Source of the DNA: CAYPEK01 sp964409645
GTDB lineage: Bacteria > UBP15 > UBA6099
Reading direction: 5' to 3'
Length of the DNA: 5,274 nt
NCBI GenBank assembly: GCA_964409645.1
Contig: CAYPEK010000176.1
Span: 1-5,274 of the forward strand
Shown: in pieces, positions 1 to 5,274 of the stretch
Position numbering within the stretch: the stretch's first letter is position 1
Layout: the number at the start of each line of letters is the position of its first letter
Notes under the pieces: generated by a model
Databases searched by the model: none
The model's input: only the letters and a program-made list of their open reading frames with translations
What the model was told of the DNA's origin: nothing
Position numbers and translations under genes: made by a program

Positions 1-40
1 CATATTGTTAGAATTGTCGTTTAATAGAATAATATGGTGA

Positions 41-1666
41 ATGATCGGAAAACCGGGCGTGAATAAAAGCGGGGCGGATGCGGCGAGGCAGGCGCGCATG
101 TACGGCCTCGGCGTGGCGGTGATCGCAGTGCTGGCGCTCGCGGTGCGGATGTACCGCGCGGGCGACCCGCTCGGCGGCTACCACTCGTTCAACGAGGGTT
201 GGTATAGTTATGTCGCGTCGAGCTATCACAGTCTGCGCTCTTTGCTTTTCCCGACTACTCCTTACGGAAACATCGACTACAATGTCTCGCCCATGCTGTC
301 ATATCTGCTTTATGCAGTGAAACAATTTGCCGGTCGGTCAGAGTTCTGGTTCCGCATGGTGCCGATTGTATTCAGCGTCGGGACGATCCCGCTGATTTAC
401 GCACTGGGCGCGCGGTGGTTCGGGCGGTTTGCGGGTCTTTCGGCGGCGGCGTTCTACGCGTTCGCGCCGGTGAGCGTGCTGATCGGCAGGAACATCCAGA
501 CGGACGCGGTGTATGTGTTTTTTATGTACGCATCGCTGCTTGTATATCTCGGCGCGTCGGACGCGGGCCGCGCGGGCAGGGGACGGATGTTCGCGGCAGG
601 GTTGCTGTTCGGCATCGCGTTCATGACGAAGCAGTTCGCGGCGCTGCTGCTCCCGGCGGTGTTTCTGTGGGAGATCGGGAGGCGGCGCGGCCTGAAATGG
701 TTCGGTGTAGGGCATCTGCTGTTCGGTGCGGGCGCGCTGGTCGTTCCGGGACCGTTTTTCGCGTATCATTTGTTAAACAACCTGTCCAAAATGGCCGAGG
801 CGCAGCACACGCTTTCCGCAAGCCAGTTCGAGATGCCCACGCGGGGAATCCTTTATTACCTCGGTACTGAATATTTCTGGGGACTCTCGCCGTTTCTGAT
901 CATTCTGGTGGCGGTCGCGGTGATTTATTTCCTTATAAAGCGCAACGAGGGCGCGTCGCTGATGATGCTGTCCGCGGCGGTGTTCGCGCTCTTTTTCTCT
1001 TTCTGGCACGGACACAGCTATTACATATTGTTTCTGACCCCGGCGTGCTGCCTGCTCGCCGGTGGCGCACTCGGCGCGTTGAAAGCGCGGGCGGCGGCGT
1101 GGGCCTGCGTGACGGTGCTTTCGGCGGCGCTTTGTCTGCATTCGTTTTCTTTCCTTTGCGCGGTTAAGTACGGTTTCGACGAGTATCAGACACTTTCGCG
1201 TCTGGTTGCCGTGGCGCCGGGGTCGGTCATCGTTCCCATGGACTCGCTTTCGGGGAGCTATTACCCGGTACTCAGATATTACAATCCTAATGTTGGGATT
1301 GTGCCGGAGGGCGATCTGCACAAAACCGGACAGAAGGACGTATCATTTCCGCCCGGCAGGACAGCGTGGCTGGTTGGTTTCGCGGGCGAGGACAACGACA
1401 GGTTTCCTGAAAAGAAATTTTTCGTTCTGAGGAAGGCGTATGCGGTGGTTTTGTTCGGACGCGCTGTAATGGTGCAGCCGGTGAGCGAGCATTTCTTTAT
1501 GATTGAAAAGGTTGTAACAAAAAAAGTGGGCGGACCGGGCGAATTCGGCATCAAACTGCTCGGAAAGGAACCGTCGCTCATTTTTTCGGTTCTGAGCGGC
1601 GGCGAAAAGATACCGTTGCCGGGCGGATGGATTGATTTCCGGCCTCGGAAAGGTAAGAATAAATAA
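41..1666 (+). CDS. GT39/PMT-like membrane glycosyltransferase (GT-C fold)
   Basis: Probable polyprenyl-phosphate-sugar-dependent glycosyltransferase of the inner membrane, related to the PMT/ArnT group; acceptor and sugar are unknown. About 11-12 hydrophobic segments lie between residues 22 and 375, followed by a soluble tail of about 165 residues. The first segment is followed by a loop with FNEGWY (N51-E52), the place of the acidic catalytic motif of GT-C enzymes. GRNIQTD (149-155, D155) matches the second conserved acidic site, MTKQF near 195-199 matches the family's TK motif, and HGHSYY (323-328) matches the late H-x-YY motif. The start is uncertain: ATG 41 directly follows an in-frame stop and lacks a good ribosome site, GTG 59 is possible, and ATG 98 (M20) has GAGG at 85-88 and begins just before the first membrane segment. 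The gene ends 53 bases before pyrK and has no evident functional link to it. The broad family is fairly sure; a role in lipid A, protein or cell-surface glycan glycosylation is open. Confidence 0.85.
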   Translation: MIGKPGVNKSGADAARQARMYGLGVAVIAVLALAVRMYRAGDPLGGYHSFNEGWYSYVASSYHSLRSLLFPTTPYGNIDYNVSPMLSYLLYAVKQFAGRSEFWFRMVPIVFSVGTIPLIYALGARWFGRFAGLSAAAFYAFAPVSVLIGRNIQTDAVYVFFMYASLLVYLGASDAGRAGRGRMFAAGLLFGIAFMTKQFAALLLPAVFLWEIGRRRGLKWFGVGHLLFGAGALVVPGPFFAYHLLNNLSKMAEAQHTLSASQFEMPTRGILYYLGTEYFWGLSPFLIILVAVAVIYFLIKRNEGASLMMLSAAVFALFFSFWHGHSYYILFLTPACCLLAGGALGALKARAAAWACVTVLSAALCLHSFSFLCAVKYGFDEYQTLSRLVAVAPGSVIVPMDSLSGSYYPVLRYYNPNVGIVPEGDLHKTGQKDVSFPPGRTAWLVGFAGEDNDRFPEKKFFVLRKAYAVVLFGRAVMVQPVSEHFFMIEKVVTKKVGGPGEFGIKLLGKEPSLIFSVLSGGEKIPLPGGWIDFRPRKGKNK

Positions 1667-1719
1667 ACTTTATATATGGTACCCTTGAAATTGGGTGTTG
1701 TATAGGATAAAAAGGCGGC

Positions 1720-2511
1720 ATGAAAAAGCACGTTGAAGCCACGGTTTTGGAGAGTTGGCCGGCGGCCGGCGATTGGTACGCGATGGTTCTCGAATGTCCG
1801 GAGATCGCGGAGCTCGCCGTGCCCGGCCAGTTCGTGCAGTTGCGGGCGTGGGAGGGAACCGCGCCGCTTCTGGCGCGGCCGATCGGCGTGGCGGGTGTGC
1901 CGCGGCCGGGCGCGATTCTGGTGTGGATCGACCGTGTCGGCGAAGGCACGAGACTGATCACGAGCGCGGCTGTCGGAAGCAGGCTGCGGATCACGGGGCC
2001 GCTCGGACGCGGATTCACGATGCCGGCGGCGGGCGAGACGATTTATTACGTGTCGGGCTGCGCGGGCGCGGCGCCGCTGCGGTTTGTTGCCGAACGGCAA
2101 ATAGGCGCGAAGAGGCAGGTTTTCTTCCACGGCGGCGGGTCGGCGTGCGACACCAAGGCGGTTCTGGCGGATAACGTAATCTCGAAAATCGAACTTATTA
2201 TAACGACCGACGACGGAACGGCGGGCGAATGTGGGCTTGTGACGGCGCCGCTGTGCCGCGCGCTCGAAGACGACAAGCCGGACCGGATTCTTGCGTGCGG
2301 GCCAAAGGGTATGCTGAAGGCGGTTGCGAAGCTGGCCACCGCAGCGGGCGTCGCGTGCGAGGTGTCGCTCGAATCGCACATGGGCTGCGGGATCGGCGTC
2401 TGCAACGGCTGCGTTGTACCGGTTTTTGACCCCTCGGGCAAGCCATACGCGCACGTATGCACGGACGGCCCGGTTTTCGACTCGAAATACATCGACTGGG
2501 AGGCCGTATGA
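1720..2511 (+). CDS. pyrK: Dihydroorotate dehydrogenase electron transfer subunit PyrK
   Basis: Cytoplasmic FAD and [2Fe-2S] subunit that carries electrons from the FMN of PyrD to NAD+ in de novo pyrimidine synthesis. The 263-residue length is normal. The N-terminal ferredoxin-reductase-type barrel carries the FAD motif RPIG (53-56), GEGT, and GPLGRGF (93-99). The NAD-binding domain has SGCAGAAPL (112-120) and ACGPKGML (192-199). The C-terminal cluster domain has C223, C228, C231 and C247 in the pattern C-x4-C-x2-C-x15-C, followed by the typical DGPVF and a final D-W. The start ATG has AAAGG at 1711-1715 close upstream. The stop overlaps the pyrD start (ATGA), so translation is probably coupled. 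Two motifs are off-consensus: the usual RPxS is RPIG, and the glycine-rich GGGIG is GCAG. The Cys spacing and the adjacent pyrD make the assignment firm against other ferredoxin reductase-like proteins. No PyrR-type attenuator was recognised upstream. Confidence 0.96.
   Translation: MKKHVEATVLESWPAAGDWYAMVLECPEIAELAVPGQFVQLRAWEGTAPLLARPIGVAGVPRPGAILVWIDRVGEGTRLITSAAVGSRLRITGPLGRGFTMPAAGETIYYVSGCAGAAPLRFVAERQIGAKRQVFFHGGGSACDTKAVLADNVISKIELIITTDDGTAGECGLVTAPLCRALEDDKPDRILACGPKGMLKAVAKLATAAGVACEVSLESHMGCGIGVCNGCVVPVFDPSGKPYAHVCTDGPVFDSKYIDWEAV
2499..2503 (+). promoter_or_regulatory. Ribosome binding site of pyrD inside pyrK
   Basis: GGAGG lies four bases before ATG 2508, within the last codons of pyrK. 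It decides the pyrD start: an in-frame ATG at 2457 would add 17 residues deep inside pyrK and has no comparable site. The ATGA overlap with the pyrK stop fits coupled translation of the two subunits. Confidence 0.75.
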
Positions 2512-3425
2512 GTGCGGTCAACCTGAGTGTAAAAATAGGGAAATTGACGCTGAAGAACCCCGTCGTGGTGTCGTCCGGCACGTTCGGTTACGGGCGCGAA
2601 TTTGCTGATTTTTACGATGTCGGGCGACTCGGCGGGATAGTGACGAAGGCGATTTCGCCGAAACCGAGGCCGGGGAATCCGCCGCCGAGGACGGTCGAGA
2701 CGCCGTCGGGGATGCTTAACGCGATCGGGCTCGAAAACTGCGGGCTCGAAGTTTTCATAAAGGAAAAACTGCCGTATCTGCGGGACCTCGACACGGCGGT
2801 GATCGTGAATGTGGCGGGCGCGTCGGAGGCGGACTATGTGGAGGTCGTCGCGGAACTGACGGCGGCGGGCGGCGTCGATGCGTTCGAGATCAATATTTCC
2901 TGCCCGAACGTAAAAGAGGGCGGGATCGAGTTCGGGACGCGGCCGGATGCGGCGGCGGCGCTGATCGGCAAACTGCGCGCTGAGACGGGCCTGACGATGA
3001 TCGTTAAGCTGTCGCCGAACGTGACGGACCCGACGGTGATCGTGGCGGCGGTCGAGGGCGCGGGAGCGGATGCGCTGTCGCTCGTGAACACATTCCGGGG
3101 CATGGCGATCAACCCGGAAACGGGCCGACCGGTGCTCGGGAACAAAATCGGCGGGCTTTCAGGCCCGGCTATTAAACCGCTTGCGCTGTATCATGTTTAT
3201 CAAGTATCATTAAAAACATATCTGCCGATAATCGGCATGGGCGGCATATTCAATGCGACCGATGCCATGGAATTCATATACGCCGGCGCGGACGCCGTGA
3301 GCGTCGGGACTGCAAATCTGGTGAGGCCGACAGCGGCAATCGAAGTTCTCGAAGGAATCGAGGCCTACTGCGAGGTTCGTGGTATCGCGAGCATTTCGGA
3401 GTGTGTCGGCAAGGCGCATGGCTGA
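2508..3425 (+). CDS. pyrD: Dihydroorotate dehydrogenase, class 1B catalytic subunit
   Basis: Oxidises (S)-dihydroorotate to orotate on FMN, the fourth step of UMP synthesis. In class 1B enzymes the electrons go through PyrK to NAD+ in a PyrD2-PyrK2 complex in the cytoplasm. The 305-residue TIM barrel is of normal length. Visible motifs in order: SSGTFGYGREF, TKAISPKP with K47 (FMN/substrate lysine), NAIGLEN (71-77), INISCPNVKEGG with catalytic-base Cys132 (Cys is typical of class 1; class 2 uses Ser), VKLSPNVTD, NTFRGMAIN, GGLSGPAIKP, IGMGGI (G245-G246) and GTANL (from G267), the last two forming the FMN phosphate site. There is no N-terminal membrane helix, as expected for a class 1 enzyme. 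The PyrK partner directly upstream confirms subclass 1B. The stretch 3171-3230 is clearly more AT-rich (20 G+C of 60) than the rest of the gene, though the protein motifs there are intact. cheB begins 7 bases after its stop. Confidence 0.97.
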   Translation: MSAVNLSVKIGKLTLKNPVVVSSGTFGYGREFADFYDVGRLGGIVTKAISPKPRPGNPPPRTVETPSGMLNAIGLENCGLEVFIKEKLPYLRDLDTAVIVNVAGASEADYVEVVAELTAAGGVDAFEINISCPNVKEGGIEFGTRPDAAAALIGKLRAETGLTMIVKLSPNVTDPTVIVAAVEGAGADALSLVNTFRGMAINPETGRPVLGNKIGGLSGPAIKPLALYHVYQVSLKTYLPIIGMGGIFNATDAMEFIYAGADAVSVGTANLVRPTAAIEVLEGIEAYCEVRGIASISECVGKAHG

Positions 3426-3428
3426 GGG
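3424..3428 (+). promoter_or_regulatory. Ribosome binding site favouring the cheB start at 3433
   Basis: GAGGG overlaps the pyrD stop codon and sits four to five bases before ATG 3433. The alternative ATG 3418 has only AAGG three bases upstream (3411-3414), and ATG 3379 lies well inside pyrD. This makes 3433 the best start, with 3418 (five residues longer) as second choice. Confidence 0.6.
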
Positions 3429-3432
3429 CGAA

Positions 3433-4563
3433 ATGGCGGAAAGAACGGAAAAGATCAGAGTGATGGTCGTCGAGGATTCGGCGTACATGCGCTATGTCAT
3501 TTCCGAGATACTCGCCGAAGACCCCGAAATCGACGTTATCGAAAAGGCGCGCGACGGGCAGGACGCGCTCGAACGCCTCGAAAAAGACCTCCCGGATGTC
3601 ATAACACTCGACATACAGATGCCCCGTATGGACGGCCTGACTTTCCTCGCCGAGATGGGGAAAAAGTATCGCATACCGACGATCATGCTCAGCAGTCTGA
3701 CGGTCGAGGGCGCGGACGACACGATCAAGGCGCTCGAACTCGGCGCGGTGGACTTTGTGCCGAAGCCGACGGGTGTGCTGTCGCTGACGCTCGAAGACAT
3801 ACGGGTTGATTTAAAGAGAAAAGTGAAAGCGGCGGCGGAGGTGCCTCCGAGAGTTCTGCGCGGCACGGCAATGACGGCGCCGGTCGAGGACGAAGAAGAA
3901 CCGGAAGAGGCTGCTGAAATAAAACCCGAAGTAGCGGAAGAGGCGGAGGAAGAAAAACCGCTGCCGCAGCGCGTCCCGCTGCCGGAGAAAGTCGCGACAC
4001 TAAAAAAGGTGGTCGTGATCGGCAGTTCGACGGGCGGCCCGCGCGCGCTCACCGAGATCATCCCGCTGCTGCCGAAGGACCTCTCCGCCGGAGTGATTGT
4101 CGTCCAGCACATGCCGCCGAAATTCACGACGTCGCTCGCGGAACGGCTCGATGCCGTTTCGCAAATGAAAGTCGTCGAGGCTAAAAATGGCGACAAAGTA
4201 GCGCCCGGAGTGGTTTACATAGCTCCCGGCGACTTCCATATACAGGTTGGCCGCGGCGACACGATCTACCTCAATCAGGACCCGCACTGGCACGGCGTCC
4301 GGCCGTCTGTGGACGTGCTGATGAAATCTGCGGCAAAGCAGTACGGAAAGAAGACCGTCGGCGTTGTCCTGACCGGAATGGGTGTGGACGGCCGCGAGGG
4401 CGTGAAAGAGATAAAAGAGCAGGGCGGAACGGTATTCGCGGAGCACGAATCGTCGTGCGTCGTGTACGGAATGCCGCGCGCGGCGGTCGAAACCGGCTGC
4501 GTCGATCAGGTCATCACCCTCCCCAACATTGCAGACGAACTGATCGCTTTCATCGAAAGCTGA
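3433..4563 (+). CDS. cheB: Chemotaxis response regulator protein-glutamate methylesterase/deamidase CheB
   Basis: Removes methyl groups from chemoreceptor glutamates and deamidates receptor glutamines in the cytoplasm, giving adaptation; it is activated by phosphorylation from CheA. From start 3433 it has 376 residues, slightly over the usual ~350. The receiver domain (about 7-120) has the acidic pair E14-D15, phospho-acceptor D60 in LDIQMP, S87 in LSSLT and K111 in VPKPTG. The linker is strongly acidic (152-174: 14 Glu/Asp of 23). The C-terminal methylesterase domain (about 191-376) keeps the triad: S199 in GSSTGG, H226 in VQHMPP and D319 in GMGVDG. The late motif HESSCVVYGMPRAA is also typical. 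All key residues are present, so the enzyme should be active. Its place in a pyrimidine operon, 7 bases after pyrD, is unusual, and no cheA, cheR, cheW or receptor gene is visible. A terminator-like hairpin follows 21 bases after the stop. It could serve a non-flagellar chemosensory pathway. Confidence 0.96.
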   Translation: MAERTEKIRVMVVEDSAYMRYVISEILAEDPEIDVIEKARDGQDALERLEKDLPDVITLDIQMPRMDGLTFLAEMGKKYRIPTIMLSSLTVEGADDTIKALELGAVDFVPKPTGVLSLTLEDIRVDLKRKVKAAAEVPPRVLRGTAMTAPVEDEEEPEEAAEIKPEVAEEAEEEKPLPQRVPLPEKVATLKKVVVIGSSTGGPRALTEIIPLLPKDLSAGVIVVQHMPPKFTTSLAERLDAVSQMKVVEAKNGDKVAPGVVYIAPGDFHIQVGRGDTIYLNQDPHWHGVRPSVDVLMKSAAKQYGKKTVGVVLTGMGVDGREGVKEIKEQGGTVFAEHESSCVVYGMPRAAVETGCVDQVITLPNIADELIAFIES

Positions 4564-4584
4564 AATGGCGGAACTGGAAAGACG

Positions 4585-4618
4585 CTTAAGGAAAACTTTT
4601 GCAAAAGTTTTCTTTAAG
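4585..4618 (+). terminator. Long hairpin, likely terminator of pyrK-pyrD-cheB
   Basis: The left arm CTTAAGGAAAACTTTT (4585-4600) and right arm AAAAGTTTTCTTTAAG (4603-4618) pair over 16 positions, with a single G-U wobble in RNA and only GC between them. In practice the AT-rich tip would open into a wider loop. It starts 21 bases after the cheB stop. There is no clean U-tract after the stem, but the right arm itself is T-rich. The near-perfect symmetry means it could act on either strand. It may also be a copy of a dispersed repeat. Confidence 0.65.
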
Positions 4619-4803
4619 AATCCTTTCAAAACTTCTCGCGTTGCAATTCCTGCTTCGCACCGGCATTGCTCTCGGTATTATCAAAAGGCGTTACGTTAGT
4701 AATATGTGCCACCCTCAAACTCTATTAATTAATTCGCCCAATTTCCCGCTACTTTTGAAAAATAACAGTTCATTTCTTTAAAAACAAAACGAGACGGAAT
4801 TTG

Positions 4804-4885
4804 TGGAGTACGGCGATTCATCGCCGTTCTGTAAGCAGGGAATTAATTCCCTGCATTGAAAGCGAAAATAAATTTTCGCACTCCA
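4804..4885. repeat. Cloverleaf-like cluster of three palindromes with a closing stem
   Basis: The outer stem TGGAGT (4804-4809) pairs with ACTCCA (4880-4885). Inside are three perfect hairpins with unrelated sequences: CGGCGA-TTCA-TCGCCG (4811-4826), GCAGGGAATTAATTCCCTGC (4835-4854), and GCGAAAAT-AA-ATTTTCGC (4862-4879). The spacers are short, TTCTGTAA and ATTGAAA; both contain TT and end in AA before a stem that starts with GC. The closing stem abuts the third hairpin. TTTTTT follows at 4888-4893, so a terminator function on the + strand is possible. It is not a tRNA: no T-loop or D-loop consensus is present. Best read as a modular intergenic repeat (REP/BIME-like) or a structured RNA of unknown role. 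Confidence 0.7.
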
Positions 4886-4912
4886 GATTTTTTCCAGCGA
4901 AATATAAGGAAT

Positions 4913-4929
4913 AATCAGTAACTCTGATT
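4913..4929. repeat. Small perfect hairpin
   Basis: AATCAG (4913-4918) and CTGATT (4924-4929) form six base pairs around a TAACT loop. It is modest in size and mostly AT, and may be a remnant of another repeat module between the cluster at 4804-4885 and the hairpin at 4965-4991. Confidence 0.35.
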
Positions 4930-4964
4930 GAGGGTGTTATATGAACATCTGACATTGCACGCAT

Positions 4965-4991
4965 GTAGGGGCACGTTGCACGTGCCCCTAC
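4965..4991. repeat. Perfect 12-bp GC-rich palindrome (REP-like)
   Basis: GTAGGGGCACGT (4965-4976) and ACGTGCCCCTAC (4980-4991) are perfect reverse complements around TGC. GCAT (4961-4964) and ATGC (4998-5001) also face each other just outside. No T-run follows on either side, so a terminator is unlikely. GTAGGGGC...GCCCCTAC palindromes occur as dispersed intergenic repeats in several bacterial phyla, so a REP/MITE-type repeat is the best reading. Copy number cannot be seen from this window. Confidence 0.65.
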
Positions 4992-5025
4992 CATAATATG
5001 CACCTTCCGCCTCGCATTTCATCCG

Positions 5026-5079
5026 CTCTGAATCATCGTGACCAAATCCCAATGGCGAATTTGGGGGGATCATTCAGGG
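5026..5079. repeat. Long imperfect hairpin
   Basis: An outer stem pairs 5026-5037 with 5068-5079 over 12 positions, with one C-C mismatch and one T-G wobble. After a small internal loop (GTGA / GGG), an inner stem CCAAAT (5042-5047) pairs with ATTTGG (5059-5064) around an 11-base loop. The nested complementarity is more than expected by chance, but no family was recognised. Confidence 0.4.
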
Positions 5080-5160
5080 GCATACGAAGGAAGAGAAACG
5101 CTAACGTAACTTATATCTATATCCTGCTAAAGGCAGCTATTATTGCGCGCTGACCGTTTT

Positions 5161-5192
5161 ATCCCCCTTGCGAAGGGGGCGTAGGGGGATGT
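5161..5192. repeat. C-rich/G-rich palindromic repeat unit
   Basis: CCCCCTT-GCG-AAGGGGG (5163-5179) is a perfect 7-bp hairpin. It is followed by GTAGGGGGATGT, whose GGGGGAT (5184-5190) can instead pair with ATCCCCC (5161-5167), so two folds compete. ACATCCCCC at 5259-5267 is the exact reverse complement of 5184-5192. This looks like one end of a small repeat with inverted C-rich ends. Confidence 0.5.
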
Positions 5193-5258
5193 TTGACCTT
5201 AATACAAAAACTAAAAATGTCTTTTAAAAATTAAATACGTAAAAATTAATATGGACTT

Positions 5259-5274
5259 ACATCCCCCTTACCCC
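5259..5274. repeat. Partial C-rich repeat, cut by the window edge
   Basis: ACATCCCCCTTACCCC is an inverted match (9 exact bases) to the end of the unit at 5161-5192. Its ATCCCCCTT is also an exact direct repeat of 5161-5169, 100 bases upstream. The intervening 66 bases are very AT-rich. The rest of the unit lies outside the window. Confidence 0.4.

Larger units (their letters stand above)
4564..5274. other. Long non-coding tail rich in palindromes
   Basis: No credible gene was found in these 711 bases. Possible frames are short, lack ribosome sites and run across hairpins. The composition drops to AT-rich between GC-rich palindromes. The structured parts are listed separately. The pieces 4619-4803, 4930-4964, 5080-5160 and 5193-5258 hold nothing that I recognise, apart from small chance-sized palindromes such as ATTAATTAAT at 4724-4733. 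No tRNA, rRNA, riboswitch or CRISPR pattern was seen. The end of the window cuts a C-rich repeat, so the region probably continues. Confidence 0.7.

Noticed and set aside
5..35. Possible promoter (TTGTTA at 5-10, TAATAT at 30-35) before the first gene
   Set aside because: The spacing is 19 bases and the matches are weak in an AT-rich stretch. If real, it would favour the later start at 98, but it is too uncertain to annotate.
34..66. Ten-codon frame overlapping the first gene's start (ATG 34 to TAA 64-66)
   Set aside because: It is too short and lacks a ribosome site, so a leader peptide cannot be supported.
1681..1696. ACCC...GGGT inverted repeat and TTGAAA in the gap before pyrK
   Set aside because: A 4-bp stem with an 8-base loop is chance-sized, and no -10 element lies at a proper distance from TTGAAA, so neither an attenuator nor a promoter is supported.
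1279..2454. Long antisense open frame (391 codons, minus strand)
   Set aside because: It lies opposite the 3' part of the glycosyltransferase and nearly all of pyrK, is Arg/Pro-rich with no recognisable domain, and crosses the intergenic gap. It is a typical shadow frame in GC-rich coding DNA.
3492..4196. Antisense Ser-rich open frame opposite cheB
   Set aside because: Its Ser-rich, low-complexity composition mirrors the cheB codons on the other strand, and no domain or ribosome site supports it.
4599..4781. 60-codon plus-strand frame after cheB
   Set aside because: It starts inside the terminator hairpin, has no ribosome site, and its product has no recognisable motif.
4804..4885. Cloverleaf taken as a tRNA gene
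   Set aside because: The stems are the wrong lengths, there is no GTTCRANYC T-loop and no D-loop consensus, and the middle arm has no plausible 7-base anticodon loop.
4818..5003. 61-codon minus-strand frame in the tail
   Set aside because: It runs through several palindromes, so the protein would be an artefact of repeat sequence.
4690..5110. 10-base inverted repeat GTTACGTTAG (4690-4699) / CTAACGTAAC (5101-5110)
   Set aside because: A single 10-base match within a 700-base region can arise by chance, and the flanks do not extend it.

Overview
The window holds four same-strand protein genes (positions 41-4563), followed by about 710 bases without a credible gene. The coding part is GC-rich, and the non-coding tail is AT-rich with many GC-rich palindromes. 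The organism is a bacterium. A class 1B dihydroorotate dehydrogenase with its PyrK partner, a stand-alone CheB and a GT-C membrane glycosyltransferase do not fix a phylum. The palindrome-rich spacer is the kind often seen in environmental Gram-negative lineages (PVC superphylum and other uncultured groups), but that placement is only an impression.

Layout: (1) 41-1666, a polytopic GT39/PMT-like glycosyltransferase. (2) A 53-base gap, then pyrK (1720-2511) and pyrD (2508-3425), joined by a 4-base ATGA overlap. Together they encode the NAD-dependent dihydroorotate dehydrogenase holoenzyme of pyrimidine synthesis. (3) cheB (best start 3433, end 4563), starting 7 bases after the pyrD stop. It encodes the chemoreceptor methylesterase with a receiver domain, a very acidic linker and an intact catalytic triad. 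(4) A long terminator-like hairpin at 4585-4618, closing the pyrK-pyrD-cheB transcription unit.

The tail 4564-5274 is a run of unrelated self-complementary elements: the terminator hairpin, a cloverleaf-like cluster of three different hairpins closed by an outer stem (4804-4885), a small hairpin (4913-4929), a perfect 12-bp GC-rich hairpin (4965-4991), a long imperfect hairpin (5026-5079), and C-rich/G-rich repeats (5161-5192 and 5259-5274, the latter cut by the window edge). These look like dispersed intergenic repeats rather than genes.

Functionally, PyrD oxidises dihydroorotate and passes electrons through PyrK to NAD+. CheB, co-transcribed by position, belongs to a different process (chemotaxis or chemosensory adaptation), and no other che gene is visible here. 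I found no clearly new protein system. The most unusual material is the modular palindrome cluster in the tail.
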